Assembly: GCA_038247995.1 (NCBI GenBank)
Contig: JBBRUG010000324.1
Coordinates: 1-6,763, forward strand
Reading direction: 5' to 3'
From: JBBRUG01 sp038247995
GTDB lineage: Bacteria; Chloroflexota; Chloroflexia; Chloroflexales; Chloroflexaceae
Length of the DNA: 6,763 nucleotides
The notes beneath the pieces are model-generated. The model was not told where the DNA came from. It did no database searches and saw only the letters and a program-made list of their open reading frames with translations. The translations under genes and the position numbers were made by a program. Within the stretch, counting starts at the first letter, position 1; each line of letters opens with the position of its first letter. Shown in pieces: positions 1-5,134 of the stretch.

Positions 1-233
1 CGGGCTTGCGCATCGGCGAGGGCGGCCTGGTACTCGGCTTCGCGCTGGCGGATCAGCGTCTCAACCGCCGGGTCGAGCGAGGTGAGCGCTGTCGGCGCTT
101 CACCAGCCGGTGTGGACACACTGGTTGGCGCTGTAGCCGTACTGCCGCTGAGCGTGGTGGCCAGGCCGCCGATCAGCACTAAGGTAAAAGTGGTTATTGC
201 GGCGGCGATCAAGACGAGTGTGCGCTGGTTCAT
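1..233 (-). CDS. Exported/membrane-anchored protein, N-terminal 77 residues only (runs off window)
   Basis: The ATG at 233-231 opens a reading frame that stays open to the window edge, giving 77 codons. A good ribosome binding site (AGGAGAT) lies about 8 bases upstream. The protein starts MNQRTLVLIAAAITTF, and residues about 5-29 are a single hydrophobic segment that could be a signal peptide or an N-terminal anchor. A Ser/Thr/Ala/Pro-rich linker follows (about 30-52), then a charged, Ala-rich helical stretch (about 53-77, including RQREAEYQAALADAQA) that could begin a coiled coil. The folded domain lies outside the window, so the function is unknown. The gene is divergent from the two-component operon, and its promoter shares sequence signals with that operon, so it is plausibly a target or accessory of the system. 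A PepSY-type envelope protein is one possibility, but nothing visible proves it. Confidence 0.75.
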   Translation of the reverse strand, partial: MNQRTLVLIAAAITTFTLVLIGGLATTLSGSTATAPTSVSTPAGEAPTALTSLDPAVETLIRQREAEYQAALADAQA

Positions 234-270
234 AGTCGGGATCTCCTGTACAATCGAAGGACGTATCTAC

Positions 271-303
271 AGCATACCGGCGTTGGCTAAACCCACGCTT
301 GGA
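271..303 (-). promoter_or_regulatory. Candidate promoter of the left-edge gene with a regulator half-site
   Basis: Read on the minus strand, TCCAAG at 303-298 is followed after 21 bases by TATGCT at 276-271, a -10-like hexamer. The start codon lies about 30 bases beyond the expected start site. The 21-base gap equals that between the first TCCAAG and TATGCT in the response-regulator and haem-gene promoters, where a second TCCAAG sits in the middle. Here the middle repeat is degenerate (GTTTAG at 292-287). There is no good -35 box (AGCGTG at the expected place), which suits an activator-dependent promoter. Confidence 0.45.
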
Positions 304-335
304 AATAGGGGCCAAAACTCCAAGCCTTTTCCAAG
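298..335. repeat. 8-bp perfect inverted repeat in the divergent promoter region
   Basis: CTTGGAAA at 298-305 and TTTCCAAG at 328-335 are exact reverse complements, 22 bases apart. Each contains a TCCAAG regulator half-site pointing toward its own gene: leftward toward the left-edge gene, rightward toward the response regulator. It is better read as oppositely oriented operator half-sites than as an RNA hairpin, because by the predicted start sites neither arm would be transcribed. Confidence 0.6.
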
Positions 336-351
336 GATTTCTGGGTATGCT
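319..351 (+). promoter_or_regulatory. Candidate autoregulated promoter/operator of the two-component operon
   Basis: Two direct repeats TCCAAG (319-324 and 330-335) have an 11-bp period. They are followed after exactly 10 bases by TATGCT (346-351), a 4/6 match to the -10 consensus. The region where -35 would fall is poor (AGCCTT) and is covered by the repeats. This geometry is the one known for PhoB-type boxes, in which an OmpR-family dimer on 11-bp direct repeats stands in for the -35 element. The same three elements at the same spacings occur before the haem-protein gene. The predicted start site near 358 leaves a leader of only about 10 bases, which is short but includes the GGAGGT at 360-365. 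Confidence 0.6.
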
Positions 352-368
352 GAGGGCATGGAGGTACT

Positions 369-1052
369 ATGCGTGTGCTGGTGATTGAAGATGATGTGCG
401 GCTCGCCCGCCTGATGGCGCGGGTATTAGGTGAAGCTCACTACCAGGTTGATCTGGCGCACGATGGCGAGACCGGGCTAGATCTGGCGTTGCTTGGGGTG
501 CACGCGGTCGCCATTATCGACTGGATGCTGCCCGTCCGGGATGGGCCAAGCATCTGCCGGGCGGTGCGGGCGGCGCGTGTGCCGGTGGCGCTGCTGTTAC
601 TTACGGCGCGCGGGCAGATCGAAGATCGCGTGGCGGGGTTGGATAGCGGCGCCGATGATTATCTGGTCAAGCCGTTTGCGTTTGATGAGTTGCTGGCGCG
701 GGTGCGGGCGCTGAGTCGGCGCTTTGCGCCGCCGGGCAGCAGCGTCGATGAACTGCGTGCCGGCGACCTGGTGCTCGATCTCCAGGCCCATGTGGCGCGG
801 CGCGGGCTGCGCACGCTTGATCTGACGCCGACCGAGTGGAACTTGCTCGAATATCTGCTGCGCAATAGCGGGATCATCCTCACCAAACAGCAAATCCTCG
901 ACGCTGTCTGGTCGTATGAACAGGACGTGCAGCAGGCCCTGGTAGAAGTGTATATCTCGTACCTACGACGCAAATTGAATGCACCCGGCGAAGCCGACCC
1001 GATCGTGACGGTACGCGGAGTCGGCTACCGGTTGGAGGCCGACCGTGTTTAA
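369..1052 (+). CDS. OmpR/PhoB-family response regulator
   Basis: This 227-residue protein has the usual length and layout of a DNA-binding response regulator. The receiver domain spans about 1-117, with the acidic pair D8/D9, phospho-acceptor D51 (in IIDWMLP), T79 and K101 (in VKPF). A linker follows, then an OmpR-type winged helix at about 130-222 with the family motifs LTPTEWNLLEYLL, the recognition-helix region VEVYISYLRRKL and the closing TVRGVGYRL. The chosen start gives the canonical MRVLVIEDD opening. GGAGGT at 360-365 is closer than usual to that ATG; GTG at codon 3 would be better spaced but would remove the first two residues of strand 1. The stop overlaps the kinase start by 8 bases, so the pair is very likely translationally coupled. 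Its probable DNA targets are the TCCAAG direct repeats before its own gene and the haem gene. The subfamily cannot be fixed from sequence alone. Confidence 0.96.
   Translation: MRVLVIEDDVRLARLMARVLGEAHYQVDLAHDGETGLDLALLGVHAVAIIDWMLPVRDGPSICRAVRAARVPVALLLLTARGQIEDRVAGLDSGADDYLVKPFAFDELLARVRALSRRFAPPGSSVDELRAGDLVLDLQAHVARRGLRTLDLTPTEWNLLEYLLRNSGIILTKQQILDAVWSYEQDVQQALVEVYISYLRRKLNAPGEADPIVTVRGVGYRLEADRV
1034..1047 (+). promoter_or_regulatory. Ribosome binding site and GTG start of the kinase, inside the regulator gene
   Basis: GGAGG at 1034-1038 lies 6 bases before GTG 1045-1047. Both are within the last codons of the response-regulator gene, whose TAA is at 1050-1052. This supports the GTG start and coupled translation. 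Confidence 0.75.
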
Positions 1053-2643
1053 GGGCCTGCAGCTTCGGCTCACCCTGCTCTACGCCCTGGCAGCGGTAGC
1101 GCTACTGGCCTTGATGGCCGGCGGCAGTTACCTCATGCTCGTGCGTTATTTCGAGCGCATCACCGATCTGGCGTTGGAACATAAAATGGCCCACGAGTTT
1201 CACCTCCTGGCCGCTCCGCTCCCCCCGGAACTGCTCGCCGCCGACCGCGATTGGTCGATCGTGCGCGCCCAGGCCGTGCCGTTGCGCTCCATCGATGACC
1301 GCGCCGCGCTCAGCCGTAGTCAGGCGCTCACCATCGCGCAAAGGGCGTACCCCGGCAGTGAACTGACGCAGATCCGGCTCGCGGAAGTCGATGACCGACC
1401 GGCCTATGAAGTGCGCTTTGCCGATGGCACCGCATTGCTGATCGACGCGACCAACGGGATGCTGCTCCAGACTCGCAGCCGTGACGACGACGATGATGAT
1501 GGTAATGATGATGGAGTGCAGGAAACGCCGGGAACAACTGCAGTCAATCCACTCGCCGATCTGGGTACGGCCGCCTACGATGCCGAACTGGCGGCGATCT
1601 TCGTGCTCCCGCTGGATCGCACCGGGAATGTGCTCTTCGACCCCAACCCGGCTGCCGTGCCGCTGGAGCCCGACCGCGCGGCGCTGGAGGCCGCCCTCGC
1701 AAGCGGCAGTGATATCCGTACGATCCGCAGCGCCGGCGGCGATCACGTACGGCTGCTCACCTACCGCTTGACGCGTAGTGACGGGCCGGCGGCGCTGCAA
1801 TTAGGTCGGGTGCTTACCGATCAATCCGAGGTACTCCGCCAACTCGTGCTCGGCCTGAGCGCTGTTGGGGGGCTGAGCGTGATTGCAATCGGGTTCAGTA
1901 GTTGGTGGATCGCCGGGCGAGCGTTGCGTCCGGCGCAAGTGGCATGGGAGCGCCAGCAGCAGTTTATCGCGAGCGCCAGCCACGAACTGCGCACTCCGTT
2001 AACGTTGATGCGAGCCAGTAGTGAGGTGGCGCTCCGCAGCCTGCCGCCCGATGACACCGACCAGCGCGAGTTGCTGAACGACGTGATCGGCGAAGCTGAC
2101 CATATGCGTCGCCTGGTAGATGATCTGCTGACCCTTTCGCGGTTAGATGCAGGGAAGCTCAGCCTCGATCGCCAACACATCAGCATGCCCGATCTGCTGC
2201 ACGACATCCAACGCCAAGTGGGCCGCCTGGCCGGAGCAAAGCAGATCGAACTGCGGTTGACTGAAGCCAAGGGTAGCGTGTACGCCGACGCCGAGCGCGT
2301 GCGCCAGGTCCTGTTGATCCTGCTCGACAACGCCCTACGCTACACCCCGTCGGGGGGCGTCATTACGCTGGCGGCGCAGCAGCACGACCGCCAGGTACGG
2401 ATCAGTGTGCGTGATACCGGCAGCGGGATCGCCCCAGAGCATGCAGCGCACATCTTCGAGCGCTTCTATCGCGCCGATCCGGCCCGCGGGAGCGGCACCG
2501 GCAACACCGGCTTGGGTCTCTCGATCGCTCAGGCGTTGGTACAGGCCCATGGCGGGCAGATCCATGTCGCCAGCACCGTCGGCGAAGGAACAGTGGTGAC
2601 GCTGGAACTGCCGGCCAGTACAGGCGAGCAGCTACCCGCCTAA
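1045..2643 (+). CDS. Sensor histidine kinase with extracytoplasmic PepSY domain
   Basis: This 532-residue membrane kinase is the partner of the preceding regulator. Membrane helix 1 spans about 9-33 and helix 2 about 265-289, leaving some 230 residues outside the cytoplasm. Residues about 89-146 look like a PepSY domain: an ALTIAQRAYPG helix, then RPAYEVRFADGTALLIDATNG. Next comes an acidic run at 147-157 (six Asp, then GNDDG) and a second stretch (about 165-262) that I do not recognise. After helix 2 there is only a short linker instead of a clear HAMP domain. The HisKA H-box SHELRTP carries phospho-acceptor H313. The ATPase domain has the N-box (LLDNALRYTP, N429), G1 (DTGSG, from D457), F-box (FERFYR, 471-476) and G2 (GTGNTGLGLS, 484-493), so it looks fully active. 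The signal is unknown; the acidic run next to PepSY could bind metal ions, which is inference. Confidence 0.95.
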   Translation: MFKGLQLRLTLLYALAAVALLALMAGGSYLMLVRYFERITDLALEHKMAHEFHLLAAPLPPELLAADRDWSIVRAQAVPLRSIDDRAALSRSQALTIAQRAYPGSELTQIRLAEVDDRPAYEVRFADGTALLIDATNGMLLQTRSRDDDDDDGNDDGVQETPGTTAVNPLADLGTAAYDAELAAIFVLPLDRTGNVLFDPNPAAVPLEPDRAALEAALASGSDIRTIRSAGGDHVRLLTYRLTRSDGPAALQLGRVLTDQSEVLRQLVLGLSAVGGLSVIAIGFSSWWIAGRALRPAQVAWERQQQFIASASHELRTPLTLMRASSEVALRSLPPDDTDQRELLNDVIGEADHMRRLVDDLLTLSRLDAGKLSLDRQHISMPDLLHDIQRQVGRLAGAKQIELRLTEAKGSVYADAERVRQVLLILLDNALRYTPSGGVITLAAQQHDRQVRISVRDTGSGIAPEHAAHIFERFYRADPARGSGTGNTGLGLSIAQALVQAHGGQIHVASTVGEGTVVTLELPASTGEQLPA

Positions 2644-3756
2644 GGAAACCCCGATCAGGCGTCCGACCCCAAACGTGATCGCAGCCGCTGCAAGCCCAAT
2701 CAGCACCTGGCGGATCCCCGAATACCAGATGCTGCGCCCGGTGAGCAATGTGATCGCCGCACCAATGCCGAACAGACCCAGGGTGCTCAGAATGACGCTC
2801 AGAATAATCGCATTCGGACCGATTATAAAGAGAAAGGGGATGACAGGAATAATCGCCCCGACGGCAAAAAGCAGAAACGACGAGATGGCGGCTTCCCACG
2901 CCGATCCGCCTAACTCGTCCGGGTCGATGCCCAGTTCCTCGCGTACGAGGGTATGCAACGCTGTCGGGCGGTCGGCGATGAGCTTGGCCGCCAACGCCTG
3001 AGCCTGATCCTCCGGGAGTCCCTTGGCCTGGTAGATCAGGGCAAGTTCTTCCTGTTCCTCGGCGGGATTCTGCGCCAACTCTTCGCGTTCGAGCGCGATC
3101 TGGCGTTCGTAGAGTTCGCGTGAACTTTGGACGGAGATCCACTCACCCAACGCCATCGAGAAGGCGCCGGCCAGCAACCCGGCCAACCCGGCCACCAGCA
3201 CGGCCTGACCGCTCGGCGCGGCGCCGGCGACACCCATGATCAGGCTGAAGTTCGAGAGTAGCCCGTCGCTGGCCCCCAGTACCGCCGCCCGCAGGGCATT
3301 GCCGCTGCTGGCGCGGTGACGGCCTTCGAGTTGCGCCAACGCCGATCCCTCCAGACCGCCGGGCGCGCCGCTGATGATCGTCTGGAGGATGCGTGCATGG
3401 GAACGCTCCTGGGCCGGCAGCGCCGTCGCCTGCGACTCGGGTTGGGCTGCATAGTCGTTACTGTCGCGGCGTTCGAGGCCGCCGACGGTGGGCAACACAA
3501 AGGCAGGGCCAAACCGACGGGTTAGCCAGATCAGGGTGTTCGTCCGCCAACCCAGGCGCTGCGGCGGTACGGGTTGGCCCGCTGCTGCAAGTTGGTTGGC
3601 CCAGAACTGGGCGTGCTCGGCTTCAACGGTTGCCAGGCGGAGATAAATGGCGGCCAGACGCGGTTGGGCCTCGGCCTCGGCAATCGCTGTATAGAGCGCC
3701 GCGCTCTCAATTTCATCTTGCCAGTTAGCCCGGTAGCGGCTGTTCGGGTTGTCCAT
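2632..3756 (-). CDS. Ferritin-like domain fused to VIT1/CCC1-family iron (Fe/Mn) transporter, MbfA-like
   Basis: This 374-residue membrane protein has a cytoplasmic ferritin-like (rubrerythrin/erythrin) domain at about 8-128. Candidate di-iron ligands are E17, E45 and H48 (ExxH in VEAEHAQ), E95, and E117 and H120 (ExxH in QERSHAR). A VIT1/CCC1 transporter with about five membrane helices follows. The first is in LRAAVLGASDGLLSNFSLIMGV (D164) and the second in AFSMALGEWISV (M201, E205). Then comes the acidic cytoplasmic metal-binding helix region (about 213-240, with E214, E217, E223, E225, E226 and two EE pairs) and three C-terminal helices from about 290. Rhizobial MbfA, with the same architecture, exports iron and protects against iron and peroxide stress; that role is inferred here. 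The RBS AAGGAGAA at 3771-3764 supports the start. The stop overlaps the convergent kinase stop by 12 bases, leaving no room for a terminator between them. The regulator box is absent upstream, so expression may come from its own promoter or by read-through from the haem gene. Confidence 0.92.
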   Translation of the reverse strand: MDNPNSRYRANWQDEIESAALYTAIAEAEAQPRLAAIYLRLATVEAEHAQFWANQLAAAGQPVPPQRLGWRTNTLIWLTRRFGPAFVLPTVGGLERRDSNDYAAQPESQATALPAQERSHARILQTIISGAPGGLEGSALAQLEGRHRASSGNALRAAVLGASDGLLSNFSLIMGVAGAAPSGQAVLVAGLAGLLAGAFSMALGEWISVQSSRELYERQIALEREELAQNPAEEQEELALIYQAKGLPEDQAQALAAKLIADRPTALHTLVREELGIDPDELGGSAWEAAISSFLLFAVGAIIPVIPFLFIIGPNAIILSVILSTLGLFGIGAAITLLTGRSIWYSGIRQVLIGLAAAAITFGVGRLIGVSLGG

Positions 3757-3931
3757 AGCAGAATTCTCCTTCGAGCAAGGGTCGCGACACTAGAGCACTG
3801 CGCAGCATGACTGAGCTGCTGCGGCCACTGAACTGGGTGGCGCGCTGCGCTCGCGCCTGGTTGTGCAGGCTCAATCGATCTGAGCAATGCTGTAGAGATC
3901 CAGGTGCGGATGAGGCGATCTCCGCCGCCGG
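3757..3931. other. 175-bp gap between the haem-protein gene and the iron-transporter gene
   Basis: No credible coding frame is seen here. A GC-rich stem of 6 bp (GGCGCG at 3839-3844 pairing with CGCGCC at 3852-3857, loop of 7) could fold in the minus-strand transcript. It has no following T run, so it is a weak terminator or attenuator candidate at best. There is no TCCAAG repeat. CATGCT on the minus strand (near 3809-3804) resembles the -10 hexamer of the other promoters but lacks the upstream boxes. The transporter RBS closes the gap. Confidence 0.4.
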
Positions 3932-4444
3932 TTATTCAGCTGGCTCACGCATTGCTGTGCTCCCCTCAGCGCCAAATGTTGCCGTAAGCCTGGCGATGAA
4001 CTGCTGTTGTTCCACCGCTGTCAACCGCGCCTCCGGGTGCAGCGGTATATAGAACCAGAGCGGCATCTCGCCTTCCTGCACGGTTTCGGCCGCCTCATCG
4101 CCCTCGTTCTGCGAGCTTCCCCACTCCGAGACGTTCAATTCCGCACGTCCCTCAATCACATCGCGCATCACGAGCCAGGAAACCGGTGCGATAGTACTGT
4201 ACCACGGCCAGGTCGTCTGATTACTATGGCAATCAGCGCAGGCGCGTACGAACATGGCGCGTGTCTGCGGACTATCCCAGGCCGGTTCGGCGCGAACGGG
4301 CGGGTTAGTATGGTCGCGCCCATACGGCACAAACTGAAGCGCCATGAAGAGTACCAGGAAGCTGCCGAAGACAATTGTGCCGAACCGCCGCGTAAACCAG
4401 CGCCGCGACGGGCGCTGCTGTTGTGGTAACCCTGTGGGAGCCAT
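3932..4444 (-). CDS. Membrane-anchored haem-binding domain (Haem_bd) protein
   Basis: This 170-residue protein has a basic N-terminus (RPSRRWFTRR), one membrane helix at about 21-40 and an extracytoplasmic domain. The domain matches the Haem_bd family: CADCH (C69, C72, H73) gives a covalent c-type haem site, followed by SNQTTWPWYSTIAPVSWLV, then RDVIEGRAELNVSEW, and near the end GEMPLWFY and HPEARLT. M127 in GEMP is a candidate second axial ligand. The family is poorly characterised; electron transfer or haem/redox sensing in the envelope is inference. The start is supported by AAAGGAA about 9 bases upstream and by placing the anchor correctly. It stands upstream of the iron transporter on the same strand, and its promoter carries the same TCCAAG repeats as the regulator operon, so it is a likely direct target of that regulator. 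Confidence 0.9.
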   Translation of the reverse strand: MAPTGLPQQQRPSRRWFTRRFGTIVFGSFLVLFMALQFVPYGRDHTNPPVRAEPAWDSPQTRAMFVRACADCHSNQTTWPWYSTIAPVSWLVMRDVIEGRAELNVSEWGSSQNEGDEAAETVQEGEMPLWFYIPLHPEARLTAVEQQQFIARLTATFGAEGSTAMREPAE

Positions 4445-4482
4445 GCGCGTTCCTTTCGCAGAACAGATGCCGGTTCCTGATC

Positions 4483-4515
4483 AGCATACATTCTACGGCT
4501 TGGAAATCGCTTGGA
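4483..4515 (-). promoter_or_regulatory. Candidate regulator box and promoter of the haem-protein gene
   Basis: On the minus strand TCCAAG (4515-4510), five bases, TCCAAG (4504-4499), ten bases, then TATGCT (4488-4483). All three elements and both spacings are identical to the response-regulator promoter, and GA follows TATGCT in both. The spacer sequences differ (CGATT against CCTTT; CCGTAGAATG against GATTTCTGGG), so this is conserved signal rather than a recently copied segment. The predicted start site near 4476 gives a leader of about 30 bases with its own ribosome binding site. Confidence 0.65.
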
Positions 4516-4574
4516 ATGCGCCTGAATCCTTGCCAGCAGTATGCGCCCGCTCCCATGCGTGGGGTTCTGAAGCC

Positions 4575-4643
4575 CAGCTCGATCAGGCCGCGCTCCACGC
4601 CCTGCTCAACTGCATCCGTGACCTGGGAGTGGAACTGCGCGCC
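4575..4643 (+). pseudogene. Remnant of a small 'DQAALH...IRDLG' protein gene
   Basis: In the plus frame, QLDQAALHALLNCIRDLG followed by VELRA resembles the C-terminal end of a family of short proteins common in Chloroflexota, Firmicutes and Actinobacteria that end in DQAALHGLLxxIRDLGLxLxSV. The N-terminal part is not recognisable: the sequence before it is the haem-gene promoter, and no start with a ribosome binding site is seen. The frame goes on to a stop at 4754 with unlikely composition. I read it as a decayed fragment. The family match is from memory and was not searched. Confidence 0.45.
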
Positions 4644-4764
4644 AGGTCATTCCGCATCCTGATGATCGAAACCGTGCTGCCGGAGACGTACCACGACGGG
4701 GCACAGCCCGTGACAAGCGCTTCCGGAGCGCGAATCTCTGCGGCGAGAACATAGAGGTGGAACG

Positions 4765-4869
4765 ATGAACGCGAAACTCTGGGATGGGGTGCTCCTCCTG
4801 GGTGTCTTGTGCTTTGTCCTCGGCGCCGCCAATGAACTGCGCGGCTGGATCTATCAGCGGCTCCTGTAA
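4765..4869 (+). CDS. Small single-pass membrane protein, 34 residues
   Basis: ATG at 4765 to TAA at 4867-4869 encodes 34 residues beginning MNAKLWDGVLLLGVL. Residues about 5-22 are a hydrophobic segment, followed by a charged, amphipathic tail (NELRGWIYQRLL). GAGGT at 4754-4758 lies 6 bases before the ATG, a good ribosome binding site. The organised pattern of polar start, one membrane span and basic tail, with the RBS, argues for a real small gene. I do not recognise a family. It lies between a decayed gene fragment and the GerMN gene on the same strand; no clear promoter or terminator was found for it. Confidence 0.5.
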   Translation: MNAKLWDGVLLLGVLCFVLGAANELRGWIYQRLL

Positions 4870-5134
4870 CTATTTCCGCGCTCTGCGCGATGCTGCTCGA
4901 CTGTGTACGGATGATCACGCCGTGATGTTCGACCATAACCCCCAGGCGCACCCTGCCCTGCTACACTCTGTGGGTGCGGGGCTATTATCCGCTATCAGCC
5001 GTTTGCCGACTCGGTTGCGACGCGCATCTCATCACCGCCCGCCCCTGTCACCCCGGATCGGCGTCGGCCGAATGAGTACCGCAGCGCCCGGCTACGCCTG
5101 TGCCGTAGACGCAAGGCCAGGATGCGAGGTCGCT
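4870..5134 (+). promoter_or_regulatory. Non-coding leader/promoter region of the GerMN-protein gene
   Basis: About 265 bases without a credible gene; frames that stay open here have poor composition. TATTAT at 4983-4988 is a 5/6 match to the -10 consensus, with a weak CTACA-like -35 near 4961-4965, and could serve the downstream gene with a leader of about 140 bases. A short palindrome (ATCAC at 4914-4918, GTGAT at 4922-4926) could be a hairpin or a regulator site but has no T run. GAGGT at 5126-5130 is the ribosome binding site for the ATG at 5135. Confidence 0.3.

Noticed and set aside
82..384. Plus-strand open frame across the divergent promoter region
   Set aside because: It covers the coding start of the left-edge gene and both promoters, ends inside the response regulator, and has no family features.
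1483..1515. GAC/GAT run as a microsatellite or CRISPR-like repeat
   Set aside because: It is a short in-frame Asp run inside the kinase with no spacer structure. No CRISPR array, tRNA, rRNA or insertion sequence was seen in the window.
2402..3142. Long minus-strand open frame of 246 codons
   Set aside because: It is a shadow of the kinase and transporter genes: Arg/Gly/Pro-rich, no domain, no ribosome binding site.
3839..3857. GC-rich hairpin as a terminator of the haem gene
   Set aside because: There is no T run on the relevant side and the stem is only 6 bp, so it was not listed as a terminator.
3757..3931. A regulator box before the iron transporter
   Set aside because: CATGCT at 3809-3804 resembles the -10, but the positions where TCCAAG repeats should lie do not match.
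4583..4951. Minus-strand 122-codon frame upstream of the haem gene
   Set aside because: Low-complexity Ser/Arg-rich translation, no ribosome binding site, and it overlaps the small plus-strand gene; no sign that it is real.
4784..5134. 117-residue upstream extension of the GerMN protein (start at 4784)
   Set aside because: The extension overlaps the better-supported small gene at 4765-4869, has poor composition and no ribosome binding site, and would bury a clear signal peptide that begins at 5135.
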